DNA of 20,837 bases from Irineochytrium annulatum (lineage: Eukaryota > Chytridiomycota > Chytridiomycetes > Chytridiales > Chytridiaceae), in NCBI GenBank assembly GCA_027600665.1, contig JADGJL010000450.1, positions 1-20,837 of the forward strand, read 5' to 3'. This document shows positions 19,832 to 20,837 of this stretch, in pieces (position 1 is the stretch's first letter; the number at the start of each line of letters is the position of its first letter). Below the pieces are notes generated by a model. It searched no databases and was not told the DNA's origin. It worked only from the letters and a program-made list of their open reading frames with translations. Both the position numbers and the translations under genes were made by a program.

Positions 19832-19988
19832 GGTGGATAAAAGATAATGAGACAACGCGACTGGCAAAAGGTTTAGTCGTGGCCGCTGAGTGGCCACGTC
19901 AGCCTTGCTCACGACCACGCGTTCAACCTCGTTCCATAAAAGGCCGGTTCACGGCGATACCGGCCCCACTCTGACCCACTGAACAATC
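19832..19988. promoter_or_regulatory. Shared promoter of MDM35 (-) and RNF181-like gene (+)
   Basis: 157 bp lie between the divergent start codons. It contains the inverted repeat CGTGGCC-7-GGCCACG (19878-19898), near the centre, and a TATA-like CATAAAAGG (19935-19943) facing the RING gene, about 50 bp before its ATG. Confidence 0.55.
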
Positions 19989-20766
19989 ATGGCATCCTAC
20001 TACAGTTAGTCCCTTTCCATCTGCGCGACCTGAACACTGACCACTTCTTCAACAGCCGATCTTGACGTCGAGCACCCGTCCCGGGCACGGCGGACCGTCG
20101 TGAACAGCAACCCGGACCTCGGCGACTTTATGTCACCAACCTCCAGCGGGTCGGGGACGAGTGGACCATCAGCCGGGGAGCTGCTGCAGAACCGCGAAGG
20201 CTTCTTGCAAGTGGCGAGCATGTTCTCCGACATGCGGGATCGCTTGGCGGCCGGTGGCTCAGCCGCGGTTCTGGACGGGCTGATCACGCAACTGATAGGC
20301 GAGGCTGACGCCTTGTAAGTAATCACGCCCGCCCGGCGTTGGTCATGACTCATCATTCTTCGCTTAAAGTGACAAAGGCCCACCGCCGGCGTCGAAGTTC
20401 TTCGTTAGAAACCTGCCGGACGTGAAGCCGACGAAGGCCGTCGGGAAGAGCTGCCCGATTTGCGTCGAGCCTTTCACAGCCGCAGAGGGCGAGGGCGCGA
20501 AGGAGGTCCCGTGCGGTCACCTGTTCCACAGGGGCTGCATTAGGCCATGGCTGGGGCTGCACAACAGCTGTCCAATGTGTCGGCACGAGTGTGAGTTTTT
20601 TGTTATTTTGCGCCGCCCGTCATCCCGAGATTTCTGAACCGTGGCTTCACTTTTATTAGTCCCGACAGACGATAAGGCGTACGAGAAGATAAGGAAGGAG
20701 AAAATGAGAAAACTTGGGAAGCCGGAGGAGGACGACGACGATCCGACAACCCACATGTATGGGTGA
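19989..20766 (+). CDS. RNF181-like RING-H2 E3 ubiquitin ligase, 200 aa
   Basis: Exons 19989-20004, 20056-20314, 20370-20590 and 20660-20766; introns 51, 55 and 69 bp, all GT-AG with matching phases. The protein starts MASYYTD, as animal RNF181 starts MASYF. The RING-H2 runs from Cys120 to Cys162: CPIC, 16 residues, C140-G-H142, H145, C148, ten residues including Pro-Trp, then C159-P-M-C162. It continues HEFPTDDKAYEKIRKEKMRK and ends THMYG, again like RNF181. Such proteins recruit a ubiquitin-loaded E2 and act as E3 ligases. The substrate is unknown. The middle (7-92) has a Ser/Gly-rich stretch. Other small RING-H2 ligases (RNF126/Praja type) are the alternative, but both termini favour RNF181. 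Confidence 0.9.
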
Positions 20767-20837
20767 AAGATGGGTGATAGATGGTTGGAGCAGTAATTAT
20801 TGAGAGTTTGGTTGGTGCTTTTCCCTTCTTTTTTTTT
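20767..20837 (+). other. 3' flank of the RNF181-like gene
   Basis: Short remainder to the window end with no coding signal. A T run starts near 20828. Confidence 0.4.

Overview
The window is nuclear DNA of a fungus, most like a basidiomycete. It has densely packed genes with many short GT-AG introns (mostly 40-60 bp, often with a CTAAC/CTAAT-like branch site shortly before the acceptor), a fungal-type Mdm35, a tRNA-Glu(TTC) and two fungal mobile-element families. The clade is an inference from gene content and intron style; no marker here fixes it. LEFT, 1-9500, is accessory DNA. A structurally complete PIF/Harbinger DNA transposon lies at 570-4266: 25-bp terminal inverted repeats, a 3-bp ATT target duplication, and two convergent intron-containing genes that read without breaks once spliced, a Myb/SANT-like DNA-binding protein (+) and the DDE transposase (-). 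At 4873-4955 is a decayed tRNA-Glu-like copy next to a cluster of GTGGCTT repeats. From 5976 to 9495 lies a decaying fungal gene that resembles DUF3435-type tyrosine recombinases. It carries an in-frame stop and several frame shifts and has an unusual 895-bp intron holding a TATA box and a repeat cluster. An intact tRNA-Glu gene (-) follows at 9669-9740. RIGHT, 10600-20837, is conserved housekeeping DNA with very tight spacing. In order: a three-RRM protein of the Nam8/Csx1 type (-, 9 exons), an unrecognised multi-exon gene (-), a BioF-like 8-amino-7-oxononanoate (KAPA) synthase (+) ending in the possible peroxisomal signal SKI, dynein light chain LC8 (-, 5 exons, 89 aa), a HEATR6-like HEAT-repeat protein (+, 14 exons, 856 aa), the twin-CX9C protein Mdm35 (-, 79 aa) and an RNF181-like RING-H2 ubiquitin ligase (+, 200 aa). 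LC8/HEATR6 and Mdm35/RNF181 are head-to-head pairs with shared promoters of 135 and 157 bp; bioF/LC8 and HEATR6/Mdm35 meet tail-to-tail. The housekeeping genes do unrelated jobs (splicing, biotin precursor synthesis, dynein scaffolding, mitochondrial lipid transfer, ubiquitylation), so the layout reflects compaction rather than a pathway cluster. All exon models were built by hand from splice signals, reading phase and remembered family similarity; no search was run.
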